From: Paguma larvata
Taxonomy: Eukaryota > Chordata > Mammalia > Carnivora > Viverridae
Direction of reading: 5' to 3'
NCBI GenBank assembly: GCA_030068075.1
Contig: CM057826.1
Coordinates: 74,683,312-74,747,311 of the forward strand
Length of the DNA: 64,000 bases
Shown: positions 1 through 11,902 of the stretch, piece by piece
Layout: every line of letters begins with the position of its first letter
Position numbering within the stretch: position 1 is the stretch's first letter
Program-made: the position numbers and the translations under genes
The notes under the pieces: generated by a model
Database searches by the model: none
Told to the model about the DNA's origin: nothing
Seen by the model: the letters and a program-made list of their open reading frames with translations, nothing else

Positions 1-599
1 TCTTTTTATAGTCGGTTAATTAAAACCTTCTGCTGAAGATGGCTTTGAACTACTCATGAAAATCCTTTTCTGGACTCAAAACAGAAAGGAACATCTGAGC
101 AAAAGCCCGGAATTACTCATTCTTCAAGGGCAATCTATACTTGCTTTTTATAAACCATTCTGCCATGTGTTTCTTTTTTTCTTGTCAATCCGATCACTTA
201 AAGATTTTGTTCTTTGTTTTTATAAACTGATTTGATTAAATTTTATAATATAATCCAAATTAATAAAATGGTAATGTCCAAAATTTCAATCCAAAGTTTT
301 TTCTTCAATTATGACCTGGGTTGGAAAATAACAAAACAAAACAAAAGCAAAAACCCATACAACAGCAATAATAACAAAAAAACCCTTAGTTTAAATTCTC
401 CCTTCCCTCCAATCCTCTTTCCATTCTTCTCTACCTTCTTTCCTTTCTTCCGGAGTAAAGTCGGCAAGACTGTTTAATAAATAAATAAATAAATAAATAT
501 TAAACTTGAAATTATAGAATTTATCATGCCAATAATCTTGCATCTGTTGTTGCCGTATGCACTTAGAGAGAAGCTTGTTTTTTCCTAATTGTGAAGACA
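1..599. other. Unassigned AT-rich sequence with a simple repeat
   Basis: No gene or confident repeat family is visible here. The stretch includes an A-rich segment near 330-380, a pyrimidine-rich run at about 395-450, and an (AAAT)n run at about 476-500. Open frames on both strands across 232-606 are low-complexity readings of these tracts and carry no recognisable domain. Confidence 0.5.
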
Positions 600-2035
600 A
601 ACCCACATCACCTACATTTACCTTATCAATATTTTAAAATGTTCACTGATGTTAACTGTATCCACACTGTTCTATAAGAGATAACCAGAAGCTTCTGTTC
701 TTGCTTATCTGAAACTTTGTATCCATTAATAACAACATCCCATTTCTTCCTTCCCCAGCTCCATGAAACAACTATTCCACTCTCTTTGAATTTGACTACT
801 TTAGATACCTAATATAAGTAGAATCATATAGGATCTGTCTTTTTGTAACTGGTTTATTTCGCTTAGGATAATGTCTTCAAGGTTCATCTATATTGTAGTA
901 ATTGACAGAATCCCCTCCTTTTTAAAGCCTCATGAATAATATTCCACGCAATGAATATACTACATTTTTTTATCCATTCATCTGCCAATGGATATTTAGG
1001 TTGATCCCAATTTTTGGCTATTGTGACTAATGCTACAGTTGTTACAGGTGTGCAAATATCTCTTCAAGATCCTGGTTCCAAATCCTTGAGACGAAATTGC
1101 TAAATCATGTAATAATTCTGCTTTTAATTGTTTGAGGAACTAACTGTTTTTCATAGAGGCCACACCATTTTACATTCTCATCGATAGTGCATCTGGTTTT
1201 TCCACATCTTTACAAACACTTGTTAATTTTTGTTATTTTGAGAACAGTCATCTTAATGGATGTGAGGTGATTTCTCATTGTGGTTTTGATTTGCATTTCT
1301 CTAGGGAATAGTAATGTTGAGCATCCTCTCATATGTGTGTTGCTCATTTGTATATCTCCTTTAGAGAAATGTCTATTCAGGTCCTTTGTCTATTTTTAAT
1401 GGGGTTGTTTTATTGTTGTTGTTGAGTTGTAGAAGTTGTTTATATATTCTAGAAGTTAATACTCTAACGGATATATAACTTGCAAACATTTTCTCCACAA
1501 CATATGGTGCATTGTCATTTGGTTATTTCCTCTAATGTGCAGAAGTTTTACATAATCCCACTTGTGTTTTTTACTTTTGTTACCTGTGTTCTTGGTGTCA
1601 TATTCAAGAAACCATCACCAAATCCAGTATCAGGAAGTTCTTCCCATGTTTTCTTCTGAGTGTTCTATAGTTTTATGCCATACAAATAGGTCTTTAATCC
1701 ATTTTGAATTAACTTTTGTGATTCTGTAAGTTAAGGTTCCAATTTCATTCTTTTCAATGTGGAAATCCAGTTTTCCCAACACTATTTATTGAAGAAATGT
1801 TCTTTCCCCATTGTGTGATCTTGTCACCCTTGGCAGGTATCTTTTGACAATATGCACTAAGGTTTATTTATGGACTCCCTATTCTATTCCTCTAGACTAT
1901 ATGTTTATCTTTATGTCAGTACCACACTGTTTTAATTACTATAAATTAATAATATGTTTTGAAACCAGGAAGCATAAGGCCTCCTTTTTTTTTTTCCAGG
2001 TTGTTTTGGCTATTCAAGGCCTCAAATCTTAATTC
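600..2035 (-). mobile_element. Old L1 LINE, 3' end of ORF2 plus 3' UTR
   Basis: Read on the minus strand this is the terminal part of an ancient L1 (L1M class). The 3' UTR lies at about 600-750, and the ORF2 C-terminal coding region follows up to about 2035. In plus orientation the usual landmarks appear in order: the antisense of the segment before the 3' UTR (TTTCGCTTAGGATAATGTC near 858), a 'wind-up' segment near 960-1020, and antisense ORF2 with 'TGATTTGCATTTCT' near 1290. Many substitutions and stops show that it is not coding. The subfamily is not resolved. Confidence 0.8.
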
Positions 2036-4717
2036 CTGCATGTCTATACATTTCCCTGTGCTTACCTAGGTCCAAAGAAAAAAGGCATCCAATCTTATTT
2101 ATTGTCATCAACAGTTTATTCTATCTACAACAGATGATAGAGAGCCCATCACTACATGTAATGTCTAAAGCACAGTGTTCGGTATAAATTAGATAACTTC
2201 AGCAGCTACTTGGGTAGCAGTTCTTTAGTGTAAGATGGTTACCTGGAAAAGGTCCCTGGTGGACAATTAAAGAAATTTTGGGTCAAAATACCTTCATTTG
2301 CCTCTCATAGCTCTTTTACATTGTGGCCAACTTCCCCCAAAGTGACAGTCTTGTGATAAGATCCAGCGCCTCACAAGACGGTTAGGGTGGAGGAGCTGTG
2401 GACTGCAGTAGATAAGGCCTCCATGCACTTAAATTGCATTGTTCTTGTGAGACGAGGCTGTGCTTGAGTGGCAGGGACAGGTACACTGTTTCTGACAGAA
2501 AACAAAGATGCTCTATCAAGGAGTAGAAAGGTTCTATCAAGACCCATTTCACTATTGACTGCCTCATAGTCTTAAACCCTAGTATTTTCTCTTTCATACT
2601 GATTCAGGGGCTAAGGATAGCCTTTTGGTCCCTTTTTATATTTAATTGTAACTACATCTCAAAATTGCACTGCCTTTCTCTAACAGTGACCTTGATTAGA
2701 GTCTCCATAACTAGTGTGATAGAACATTTAGCTCTGGACCTCACCAGGAAACTGTAAGAGATTGGGAAGGTAAATGGATCCTTAGTCCTGTACTCACAGA
2801 AGAACTCTGAATCCCTGGCTCTTTAAATATCTCTTTTCAGAACCTTATTATCCTTAGTATCAACTGTATAGTAAAACTTGTAAGCAAATCTATTTCTAAA
2901 ATATACACCCATTATGTTCTATCTAATAAATATTCAAGCTTATTTTGAATGATATTAAATACTTGTTGGCATTTAATGCCGTGGCATTAAAACTACATTT
3001 TTAAATCAGAATCTTTACCAGTTCAGAAGGGCACACAGTTCTCCCTTAATTTGAGTTTTTCTCACTAGCACCTTCAAAAACAGAAATACATTTCTTCCTG
3101 CTAATTTACTCTACTTTGAATATAAAAGTAACAATTATACTGAGACTGCAGTAACCAAACGAAATATATTACTGATAAATAAAAAATATGCATGCGTACA
3201 GAATTTTGGTCTGCCTTTGAAACAAATTGTTTTATTTCTTTTCTCATAGAAAACTGGCTTAATTTTACTACAAACAGGAAATCACCATAACCATGACCTC
3301 AGTCATGTTAACTCAATAACTGAGGCACAGAAATTCAAATTTAGAATACGTACGATTGTAGAGTTTTATTAAATTGTTTCTTGATAGCTGAAGACTAGGC
3401 CTCTACAAATAATCTACTCAGCATAAGTAAATGTAAGGATGAACCATTATTTCCATCACATGAGTTTATCGTGTTTGTGAGTAGGCAAGACCGCCCTTAG
3501 GAAATCTTCAGGGAGTCAGGAGATATACCTGTATCACCTCTCATTTACCAGGATGGGCATGGCAGGTTTCACATGACAATTAAAACACATTATAAATGCG
3601 GTTAGCCAAATGTTGCTAAGCTTTCATCAAAGTGAAGGTCAATGCTCAAAGAGTAGCTTTTCAGCTGCTCACATATGAGCACGAACTCATAGTCTCCACC
3701 AAATCCAAAATGGACCTGGAAGGAGATAGAGGATCAAATGTCAAAGATCTCTGGATTCATGCCAAGCTTGGTTCCTCTCCTTGAGTTTTCAAGATTGAAA
3801 TCAGTCTGAATTCTAAGGGGAAAATTTTTTACAAGATTATCCTTTTCACCTTGGCTTAGGTTGAGAAAGGGATTATTAATTCACTGAAGACAAAAACTTT
3901 TGCCAGCTGCCAACACTGGCTTGTTATAACCAAAAAAGTTGCTATGGAGTTCAGGAGAAGGGATGCTACATTTTCCTGCTTACCTTCTGAGAACAAAGGT
4001 ATCCCAGCTACACAGGGTAATGACATCTTATAAGAGGATGACTGCTCTTCATATATTTAAACAAATAATTTAAAATGTTTCAGAAAAAAGGAGAGGAGGC
4101 AACTCTGTACTGACCGCTAAATTGTCCAGTCAGTTAGACAATTCCTTTCAGAGAGGCATCTTAGGGACATGGGGAATACAACACATCCCAAGAATTTTAA
4201 TATATTCATATAATTTAAATACCATAACAACCACTAAAAATAGATTTTTTGATTATACTCATTTTGGAGGAATCCAGACTAAGGGGTCGGGTCAGGTAGA
4301 TGGCCCATCTGCTGTATTATCAGGAATAAGAAGCTAGACCAACATTGGAACCCTGCTCTATATGGGACTAAAAACATTCTCTTCTGACTCTACCAGAGAT
4401 TCTAATTTGATACTCTGAGGGCCAGAAATGATCCAAAGACTGTTTTGCTTGGTTGGCCTGCATAATGATTTGGAACACTTTAGAATTAAATGCTGAACTT
4501 TAAAATAAAATTAAAAAAAAGAAGAAGGAAAGAAATCATAAGATTTTACATAAACAGTGAAAAAACTGGCATTTCTCCTTGTGAACAACTAACTGGAACT
4601 CAACAGTGGCTATATTCCTTAGTTGGGGTGTGGCTTCACCACAGGAACTCCGGTTCCTTTTACATCCCTCTCACTGGTGTTTAGAGGTTTATGTTGCAGT
4701 GTTTTTTTTTACTTATT
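2036..4717. other. Unassigned noncoding sequence
   Basis: I recognise no gene or repeat family in this stretch. Open frames are short and look random. A small hairpin (AATTGTC at 4120-4126 with GACAATT at 4137-4143) is too short to mean much. Confidence 0.5.
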
Positions 4718-5102
4718 GTCATGGACTGAATTGTGTCCCTTTCCAAATTTCTATATTGAATCCTAATCTCCAAAGTGACTGTATTTGCAGACAGGGCCTT
4801 CAGTAATGTAATTACAGTTAAATGAGGTCAGAGAGTGAGGTTCTATTCTGGTAAGATTAGTATCCCTATAAAAAGAGGAAGAGACACCAGAGATGTCTCT
4901 CTCTGCACTGTACAGAGAGGCCAGGTAAGCACTAGCAAAAAGAAGCCTGCTGCAAGCCAGAAAGAAAAATGCCACCAGAAACCACCTCTGTTTGTACCTT
5001 GATCTTGATCTTGAACTTCCAGTCCCCTGGACTGGAAGAAATAAATGTTTGTTGCTTAAAGCACCTCTTCCATGGTATGTCGTTAAGACGGGCTGATCAA
5101 AC
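4718..5102 (+). mobile_element. Solo LTR, MLT1-type (ERVL-MaLR)
   Basis: Plus-strand MaLR LTR, identified by the order of its landmarks. It opens with ATGGACTGAATTGTGTCCC near 4721, then a TCCTAATCTCCAAAGTGACTG segment, a 'CCCTATAAAAAGAGG' TATA-like site near 4863, and AGAAATAAATGTTTGTTGCTTAAAGC near 5036 with its polyadenylation signal, ending near 5100. No internal retroviral sequence is attached, so it is a solo LTR or LTR fragment. Confidence 0.75.
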
Positions 5103-5754
5103 TATTCCCTCATATTCAGCTAACTTCATTTATTTTATTTCTGTTACATGCCTGATCCTTTTACCTATGTTTATTATATGCTGGTTTTTTACCTTGCCAT
5201 AGAGAAAATATCCTGAATTATACTAATTTTAATATTCTCACCTGAAGCTGATGTTCATAAGATTATTCTAAAATTTTGGAGGATCAACATACAGATTTAT
5301 TTGAAAATGATGGTGTGTAAGATTTTGATGTGAACTATCCTGGGTAAGTACATCTTAAGCAATATATTTAAAGACTTATTCCCAGAGGAGAAAACTGTTG
5401 ACAAAACAGCAAGATTCTATTTGTTGAAAAGTGAGCTCAAGATATTTAGGAGAATGTTCATTACAGTGATTAAGCAGAAGTAGTGGGTTAAACTTTTCTA
5501 CAAATTATGAATTCTTTACAAAGGGCATGCACATTTTTACGTGATTCATGTTATTATACATGTATATACACATATAGGTAGAAAGGATGGAGAAAATGGA
5601 AAATAGATCAAATATATTTCCAACTAGAATTTGATATTCACGAGGACACAAACTATTTATGATCTTTTTACCTCTGTAGCTACAGGGCCTTCACAATGTA
5701 TGTGCTCATACTTAGGAAGAAATTAAGTGGATATTCCACACTGAGCATAGCTCA
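5103..5754. other. Unassigned noncoding sequence
   Basis: AT-rich sequence with no recognised gene or repeat. A short TA-rich run lies near 5555-5580. Confidence 0.5.
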
Positions 5755-5890
5755 AAGGAAGTAGACTAAATCCAAGAGACCTGGTTTCATTCCCAATTCC
5801 TTCCATAACTCCGCAATGTTATATAACTCCCTAAACTTAGCTCAGATTTATTTTTACTTTAAGTTAGTCGGATGAAAGGAGTAACTTCCC
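5755..5890 (+). mobile_element. MIR SINE, diverged
   Basis: Resembles the MIR core on the plus strand: a 'GACCTGGTTTCATTCCCAATTCC' analogue near 5780 is followed by 'AACTCCCTAAACTTAGCTC' near 5825, matching the order of the MIR consensus. It is very diverged and the limits are approximate. Confidence 0.4.
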
Positions 5891-7224
5891 ATTTTGCCTA
5901 TGGACATGAACACTCGTAAGATCCCAGGACAGAAACTGATTAAAAAATTTGAAAGTGGGATTGTTCTAATAAGTAGAAAGCTAGTCCTTAAAACAAGAGC
6001 CAAGAAAGTGATGTATTCTATCACCTATCCTTTCAACACATGTAATGACAACAGGATGAAAAGGAATTAATGTAATATGGGCTTATATATAGGAAACATT
6101 TGTTCCAATAAATCGGTGGAAAATAATGTTTACTATGTTATAATTTAAAAAATATTTCAGAAGTTTTACCTATTGCTAAATGTCTAAGGAAAACTTACAT
6201 ATAAATGAATGTATTTAGGTTGCAAGAATGTACTAGGCTCTGATTTCAAAATACATTTCAAGGGAATAATTAAAAGTCATTTTTTTAATACTAAGTGAAC
6301 ACTGATGAATAACTAATGCTTTGCATTCTGTATTATCTTAAAGAGTTAGCACAGCTGTAGAAGCATCCAATTTATTCTCTATAAGCAGTTATATACCAGA
6401 GCAACTAAATTTGTTTATATAGTTTACCAACATATTTTTGGTAATATTATACCAAATTAATCACAGTAATGTACATTTACAGTAAGTTAGTGTATCTGCC
6501 ATGATTTCAAATTCTGTAATTGCATAGAAATTACCCACCTTCCTTTATTCATACCTTATCCATTTTTTTTACATGCTGTCTTTTCACAAAAATAGTTTTT
6601 TAAACAGTAATTATGTTGAGTAATTAATGATGGTACTAACCATATTTAGGAAGAGAAAATAAAATGAAAAGCACATTCATTTTATTATTAACCTCTTAAC
6701 ATTAGAAGAATTCCGTCATGTCTGAAAGAAATGTTTGACAAGAGATGGGACTTCCACAATTTAGAGGTCATAAGAAAATTCTGGAAATATTTTTCAAGAA
6801 CACAAAACACAGACATCTCTAAACATGTAAATCTATACAAAACATTCAAATTATACTTCAAGAATTTACACTATATCTGACATATGGGCTCTCATGTTTC
6901 TAGAAATTAGTAACACCATGTATTTCAATCATAACTGTATGACAGTATATTATTTTTAGCTTCCTCTCTACCAATGAACACCATACTCTGCCCACTTCCA
7001 AATTTTACTGAATAGCCAGAAGAGGGAAATAACTCATAGCTAGATATGGGAAGAAGATGTGCTTGTGTGGGTTCCTTTTTATGTGTATGTCTACAAGCTA
7101 GTGGGTACTTGCATGCATTACATTGCACTGAAAATATGGGAATTTTTTTTCATTGTTTGAACTGTCCATCAGTCTTTTTCTAGGATGAAACTCTCCTTAC
7201 TGTCATTAAAAGTCATACAATAAA
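5891..7224. other. Unassigned noncoding sequence
   Basis: AT-rich sequence without a recognised gene or repeat. The 67-residue minus-strand frame at 6925-7128 shows no domain. Confidence 0.5.
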
Positions 7225-7516
7225 TATTCAATACATTTTTATTCATCACCTAAATGTGCCAGATCATTTTTGCTGCACACTGTAGATTAGTGAATAAAAA
7301 AGACATGACCTCTGCCCTGTGAATCTTGCCCTCTAGTGGGAAAGACAACAATGAGATGTTATCACTATGATGAGTATTAAAAACTAAATGAGCAAAAGAG
7401 AGTTGTGGACGACTATGGGAATGTACAGAAAGTCAGTTTAACTTACTTTAGAGAATCAGGGAGGACCTTGAGGAAGCAGATGTTTAAGATGAGACTTATA
7501 GAATTAGTAACATTGA

Positions 7517-8552
7517 TATATGCCTGGGCAGGTCTGTCAGTTAAGCATCCAGCTTGGGCTCAGGTCATGATCTAATGGTTCATGAGTTCGAGCCCTGCAT
7601 CAGGCTCTGCACTGATAGCTCAGAGTCTAGAGGCTTCCCCTTATGCTCTGTCCCTCTGTGTGTTTCAAAAATGAATAAACATTGGGGTACACGTGCTCCT
7701 ATGCATCAGCATTCCTGTGTCTCTTGGGTAGATTCCTAGCAGGGCTATTGCTGGGTCATAGGGTAGCTCTATTTTCATTTTTTTGAGGAACCTCCACACC
7801 GTTTTCCAGAGTGGCTGCACCAGTTTGCATTCCCACCAACAGTGTAGGAGGGTGCCTACTTCTCCACATCCTCGCCAGCATCTATAGTTTCCTGATTTGT
7901 TCATTTTAGCCACTCTGACTGGTGTGAGGTGGTATCTCAGTGTAGTTTTGATTTGTATTTCCCTGATGATGAGTGACATTGAGCATCGTTTCATGTGTCT
8001 GTTGGCCATCTGAATGTCCCCTTTGGAGAAGTGTCTATTCATATCTTCCGCCCATTTCTTCACTGGGTTGTTTCGACAATAGCCAAATCATGGAAAGAGA
8101 CCAAGTGCCCATCAACTGACGAATGGATAAAGAAGTTATGGTACTTATATACAATGGACTACTACGTGGCAATGAGAAAAAATGAAATCTGGCCATGTGT
8201 AGCAACATGGATGGAACTGGAGGGTATTATGTTAAGTGAAATAAGTCAGTCAGAAAAAGACAGATACCATATGTTTCCACGAATAGGTGGACTTTGTGAG
8301 ACTAAGCAAAAACCAGGGAGAGGGGAAGAGGGGAAAGAAAAAAAAGACACAGAGAGGGAGGGAGATAAAACATAAGAGACTCTCAAAGACTAAGAAAAAA
8401 ACTGAGGGTAAGGGGGATGAGGGAGGGGGGAGAGGGGGTGATTGGAATTAAAGAGGGCACGTGTTGGGATGAACACTGGGTGTTATATGTAAACCAATTT
8501 GAAAATAAACTATTATAATAAAAAAAAATGAATAAACATTAAAACTCCTAAA
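7517..8552 (+). mobile_element. Feliform CAN-SINE, interrupted by an L1
   Basis: The SINE body is at 7517-7683: GGGCTCAGGTCATGATCTAA near 7557, GTTCGAGCCCTGCATC near 7587 (B-box region of the tRNA-like head), then a short CT-rich body. The A-rich tail resumes after the inserted L1 at 8524-8552. Its own TSD is GAATTAGTAACATTGA at 7501-7516 and GAAATAGTAACATTGA at 8553-8568 (15 of 16 identical). The tail was the target of the L1. Confidence 0.85.
7667..8540 (+). mobile_element. Young carnivore L1, 5'-truncated and 5'-inverted
   Basis: The TSD AAAAATGAATAAACATT occurs at 7667-7683 and 8524-8540. The right part (about 8073-8523, plus) encodes the last ORF2 residues from [18 protein letters not shown] to the stop, then the short purine-rich 3' UTR and poly(A). 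The left part (about 8072-7684, minus) encodes the preceding ORF2 segment, including [11 protein letters not shown] and the [19 protein letters not shown] cysteine/tryptophan-rich stretch. The two parts are nearly contiguous in L1, with about a dozen bases lost at the switch. This is the twin-priming structure. Neither arm has a stop in frame, so the insertion is young, but it has no promoter, EN or RT and cannot move by itself. Confidence 0.92.
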
Positions 8553-8720
8553 GAAATAGTAACATTGAACCGAACAAGGATGGGGAAAGAGCATTTTGGA
8601 CAGAGAGAGAAGTCCATCTCCTCAAGAAGCCCTGAAGGGTAGAGATAGAAAAGTTTAGTCTACAGATAATTCTGAGACAAAAACAGAATCCTTGAGCAAA
8701 AGGTGACACAGAAAAATGAG

Positions 8721-11185
8721 GGGAGAAATTAGAGGAACTTTGCAGTGTGTGAAAGAGAAGAGGAGTCCTTCCCAAAAGTAATCTATGATCTATTTATGAG
8801 AATGTATCACACGAACAAAGCATAAAAAACACATGTTAAGTCAAGATGATAATAAGTAACATTAATAGAATTGCATACTATAGACTGTATAGAGTCTGAC
8901 ACAAATATTTAGAGGATTTTGGTAATATCTTCTGTTTCAAAACCTTTGTAATAATAATATTATCTTTAATAATTGGATTTATCTCCCTTATTTTAACTTC
9001 TACAGAAATAGAAAGTACATTAAGTAAAGGCTTTTGAAGAATTTGAAACATGAAGAGAAAATACAAGCTCGTGACAGAAAAATTAAAATAAAAAATATAC
9101 TATGAACAAGTGTAAATAGGGGTTAGCATCAAAAATAAAAGACTGAAGAGTTACTTGGGATTCCAATTTTTGAAATAATTATTTAAAAATAAGGATTCGA
9201 AGAATTATTTATGTTCATTGAAGACAGTTGAGGAAACAGCCATTTTAGGTCATCAGTAGTTTCTTGAGAATGGATCATGTTATATTTATCTACAAATTTT
9301 TCCTTCTTAGAGGCTTAATTCACATTAATGTAATATTTTATTCATGTAACTGGCTGAGTATAGACTGTTAATGCATGTTCTTATTTTCCTATCTGAGGTG
9401 CTCAGCCCTAAGTTAACTATATGTCAAACACACAAACACACACATGCACCCCTCTTAATCACTTCAAATTCCACTGTAGTAAGATTCTACACTATAGTGT
9501 GAAAATATTCTATGCTACTGAGATTTCTGGAAGGAGAGTAATTGGATATTTTGAAATGTTTGAGCAACTCAGTCTCTTTACTTCATCAGGGAGAAAACAC
9601 GTAAGGCAAGTGGTCAGGTGGGAGTTTTTCAGGATGCCAGTTTCTGGCGGATAGCTACTTTAGTTCAATAATAATCAGAACCCTTCTTTTACACATTGCT
9701 ACTGAACTACAGATGACAGAAGTTTGGATTTTTTCCCAGAAATGACTTTGAGAGCAAAAGCAGAAGAAGCAACCACGGTTTTATTCTGCTTAAGTGTGAC
9801 CCCATCTCAGCCTTTGTAAATACTGAAAGGATGAGCCAAATCAGAAAATCCTGTGCTATTTAAAGTTTGGCCAATGATTCACAAATGCCTGATGAGGGCT
9901 TTTTCTTACCAAACCTGGCCACTGTCCAGAACCCAGAGGAAAATGTTGGAAGGCTGTGATTCCTTTCTGTGACTAGCAACTGAAGTCAAAAAGGTGAGGA
10001 TAGCTTCAGAAATGTTTTGATGTGTTAAGAACCAAGCAACATAGCAGGTGTACTGCATCTTTAAAGCTGTTTTCCCCTTGTTAGGTCCAAGTCTTCCCAT
10101 CTTCTGGCTGTAGGAAGAGCACTAAACAGATTTGATTTTAAAAAAAGAATGTCTACTGGTTTACATGTACTCCCAAATACTGCATAAACACTGACTCTAA
10201 GGTTAGAAATAGTAACAGTGGACTGTACAGATCTTTTCTCTTGGCAATATTTCAATGAAGTCTTTTATATCTCATCAGTTAGTGCTGATCATTGCTTGAA
10301 TATTGCAAAAGGGATGCCTCAATATACTTTCCATAATAGGAATCACACCAAAAGAGCAACATTTCTAAGTACTGAGTAATTTTTCCCCTGGAAAAGGACA
10401 CTGAAACGTGGTTTTGCAATGCAACATTACAATAGATGGAAAGTACCGTGATAAACCAGCTAAATTGATTTTAGGATGGGCATTTACTGGGGGAAAAAAA
10501 ATGTTAAATCTGGTCTGATTTTAAGAGTCCAAGTTTTTGTTTTCCATGGGAGACAAGAGAGAACTTAGATGCATAATCAAAAATTTTATTGCATAAATCT
10601 TATGAAGCAAATGCTATTGGTCCCCCGCTCCCACCTCTTCAACTGCCTCCAAATGTCACACAGAGTCAATATCTTGTTATCTGGATTCAGTAACATCGTT
10701 GCCCACAAAACAGGCCAGGTATGCCAAAAAGTAATGCCCTCGAACAACCCTCACAGAGTGAGGGAGGCAATCTTGAATATAAATTAATCATCTCTAATTG
10801 AGATAATTTTTAGGCATCTTCCACACATCTGTCAGAGATTTCAGAGAAGATTGACAATGAGCTGCCCACTCAATAACACACTTTTCATTAGCTTTCCTGA
10901 CACTCTCTAACAGTGCTTCCTGAGAGCTCCTTCCAGTAACTGACTCACAACCAGACTGTTTCACTGGGGTCAGACTTTGGAGGGAACCAAACCAATATAC
11001 CACGAGGACTGTTAAATATAGACCATAATCTCATGGTATTTCCAAGGTAATATTGTGGAGCAGTATAACTATCATTAAGAAATCTGTAGGAATTTTTCTT
11101 TTTTAAATCTTAGTTGCTCAGACAAAAACTTAAGGTACACGCTACTGGCTTCGTTGGGCTTGGCTAACTGAGGACAAGATTTACC
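8721..11185. other. Unassigned sequence, mostly unique
   Basis: I recognise no repeat family in most of this stretch. A short CA-rich tract lies at about 9425-9450. Open frames of 60-80 codons show no domain. The 10570-11185 part is discussed with the candidate exon that follows. Confidence 0.45.
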
Positions 11186-11443
11186 TTAAAGCAAAACACT
11201 GTGTCCAAGGACAACAAACAGTCCATCGCTTCCTGTTGTGAGGCCTAAATCTTGTTCTGTTGTTTTCAATTTTGTCTGAGTTGTTTCTCCAACTGCACCT
11301 TTGCAGACTGACATACAAGTACAGAAAGAAAAGTCAGGCATGAAAGTCTCAACATATAGGAAAAGTCCAATGACAACTGAAAATATGAGTAGCATAAGAC
11401 CACTAACAATGAAGGTGTAAGTTATCACAGAGTCTGTAAGCAA
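10578..11443 (-). other. Candidate minus-strand terminal exon (weak)
   Basis: On the minus strand an 85-residue open frame (11443-11186) starts just inside a possible 3' splice site (TTGCTTACAG ending near 11438, with a CTAAT-like branch sequence about 50 bases upstream). It encodes a clear hydrophobic segment, VITYTFIVSGLMLLIFSVVI (about residues 6-25), then a cysteine-containing stretch (FSFCTCMSVC) and a polar tail. About 600 bases downstream a minus-strand AATAAA (complement of TTTATT near 10578-10590) could end a transcript. The pyrimidine tract is poor, no neighbouring exon is recognised, and I cannot name a family. Chance is quite possible. Confidence 0.15.
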
Positions 11444-11817
11444 CCTTCACCTATATGAGAGAATATGAGTCCATTATAAGAAGTATTAGTTGAAATACAA
11501 CAGAAATGGTAGGTAAGAAGAAAAAAGCAAACTGAGAGTCATCAGCACAAATGTCTTTAAATTCTGAGTCCATGTGATAAAATTTGTTTGGCCTTCAGAA
11601 TTCAGTTCTGTAATTACACTATGTAACTTTAAAGTTTGACATTGTAGAGATTTGCTAAAGTTTAAATTTTGAGCGTAAATCAGCAATTAAAGGATGCAGA
11701 AATGAGATCAGATCCTAAGGGGATATTTCTTATTTTTGAAGCAGTTGGGCAAATTATTTCACATGACGTGAGATAACAGGCTTCTCAAAACTTATTCTCA
11801 TCACCAGCCTTGCTAAA
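11444..11817. other. Unassigned noncoding sequence
   Basis: No gene or repeat recognised. The minus-strand frame at 11486-11686 has no domain. Confidence 0.4.
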
Positions 11818-11823
11818 TACATT

Positions 11824-11902
11824 TATGTATGCATATATGTATGTATGCATGCATGTTTGTATGTATACATGTATGCATGTATGTACGTTTGTATGTCTGT
11901 AT
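11824..11902. repeat. Imperfect (TATG/CATG)n tetranucleotide repeat
   Basis: About 80 bases of ATGT/ATGC units with interruptions such as GTTTGTATG. Alternating purine-pyrimidine sequence of this kind is length-variable and was probably a purer microsatellite. Confidence 0.9.

Larger units (their letters stand above)
7225..8720 (-). mobile_element. L2 LINE 3' region, split by later insertions
   Basis: The reverse complement of an L2 3' end. A degenerate form of the 'tgaacaaaacagac...ctgccctcatgg' stretch lies at about 7290-7340. After the inserted SINE and L1 it continues at 8553 with GGGGAAAGAGCATTTTGGACAG near 8572, the 'gaagagcattccaggcag' segment expected next in L2. The L2 parts proper are about 7225-7516 and 8553-8720. 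L2 died out long before carnivores arose, so it is the oldest layer of the nest. Confidence 0.6.

Noticed and set aside
4120..4143. Short hairpin AATTGTC/GACAATT
   Set aside because: Seven-base arms are expected by chance in a window of this size.
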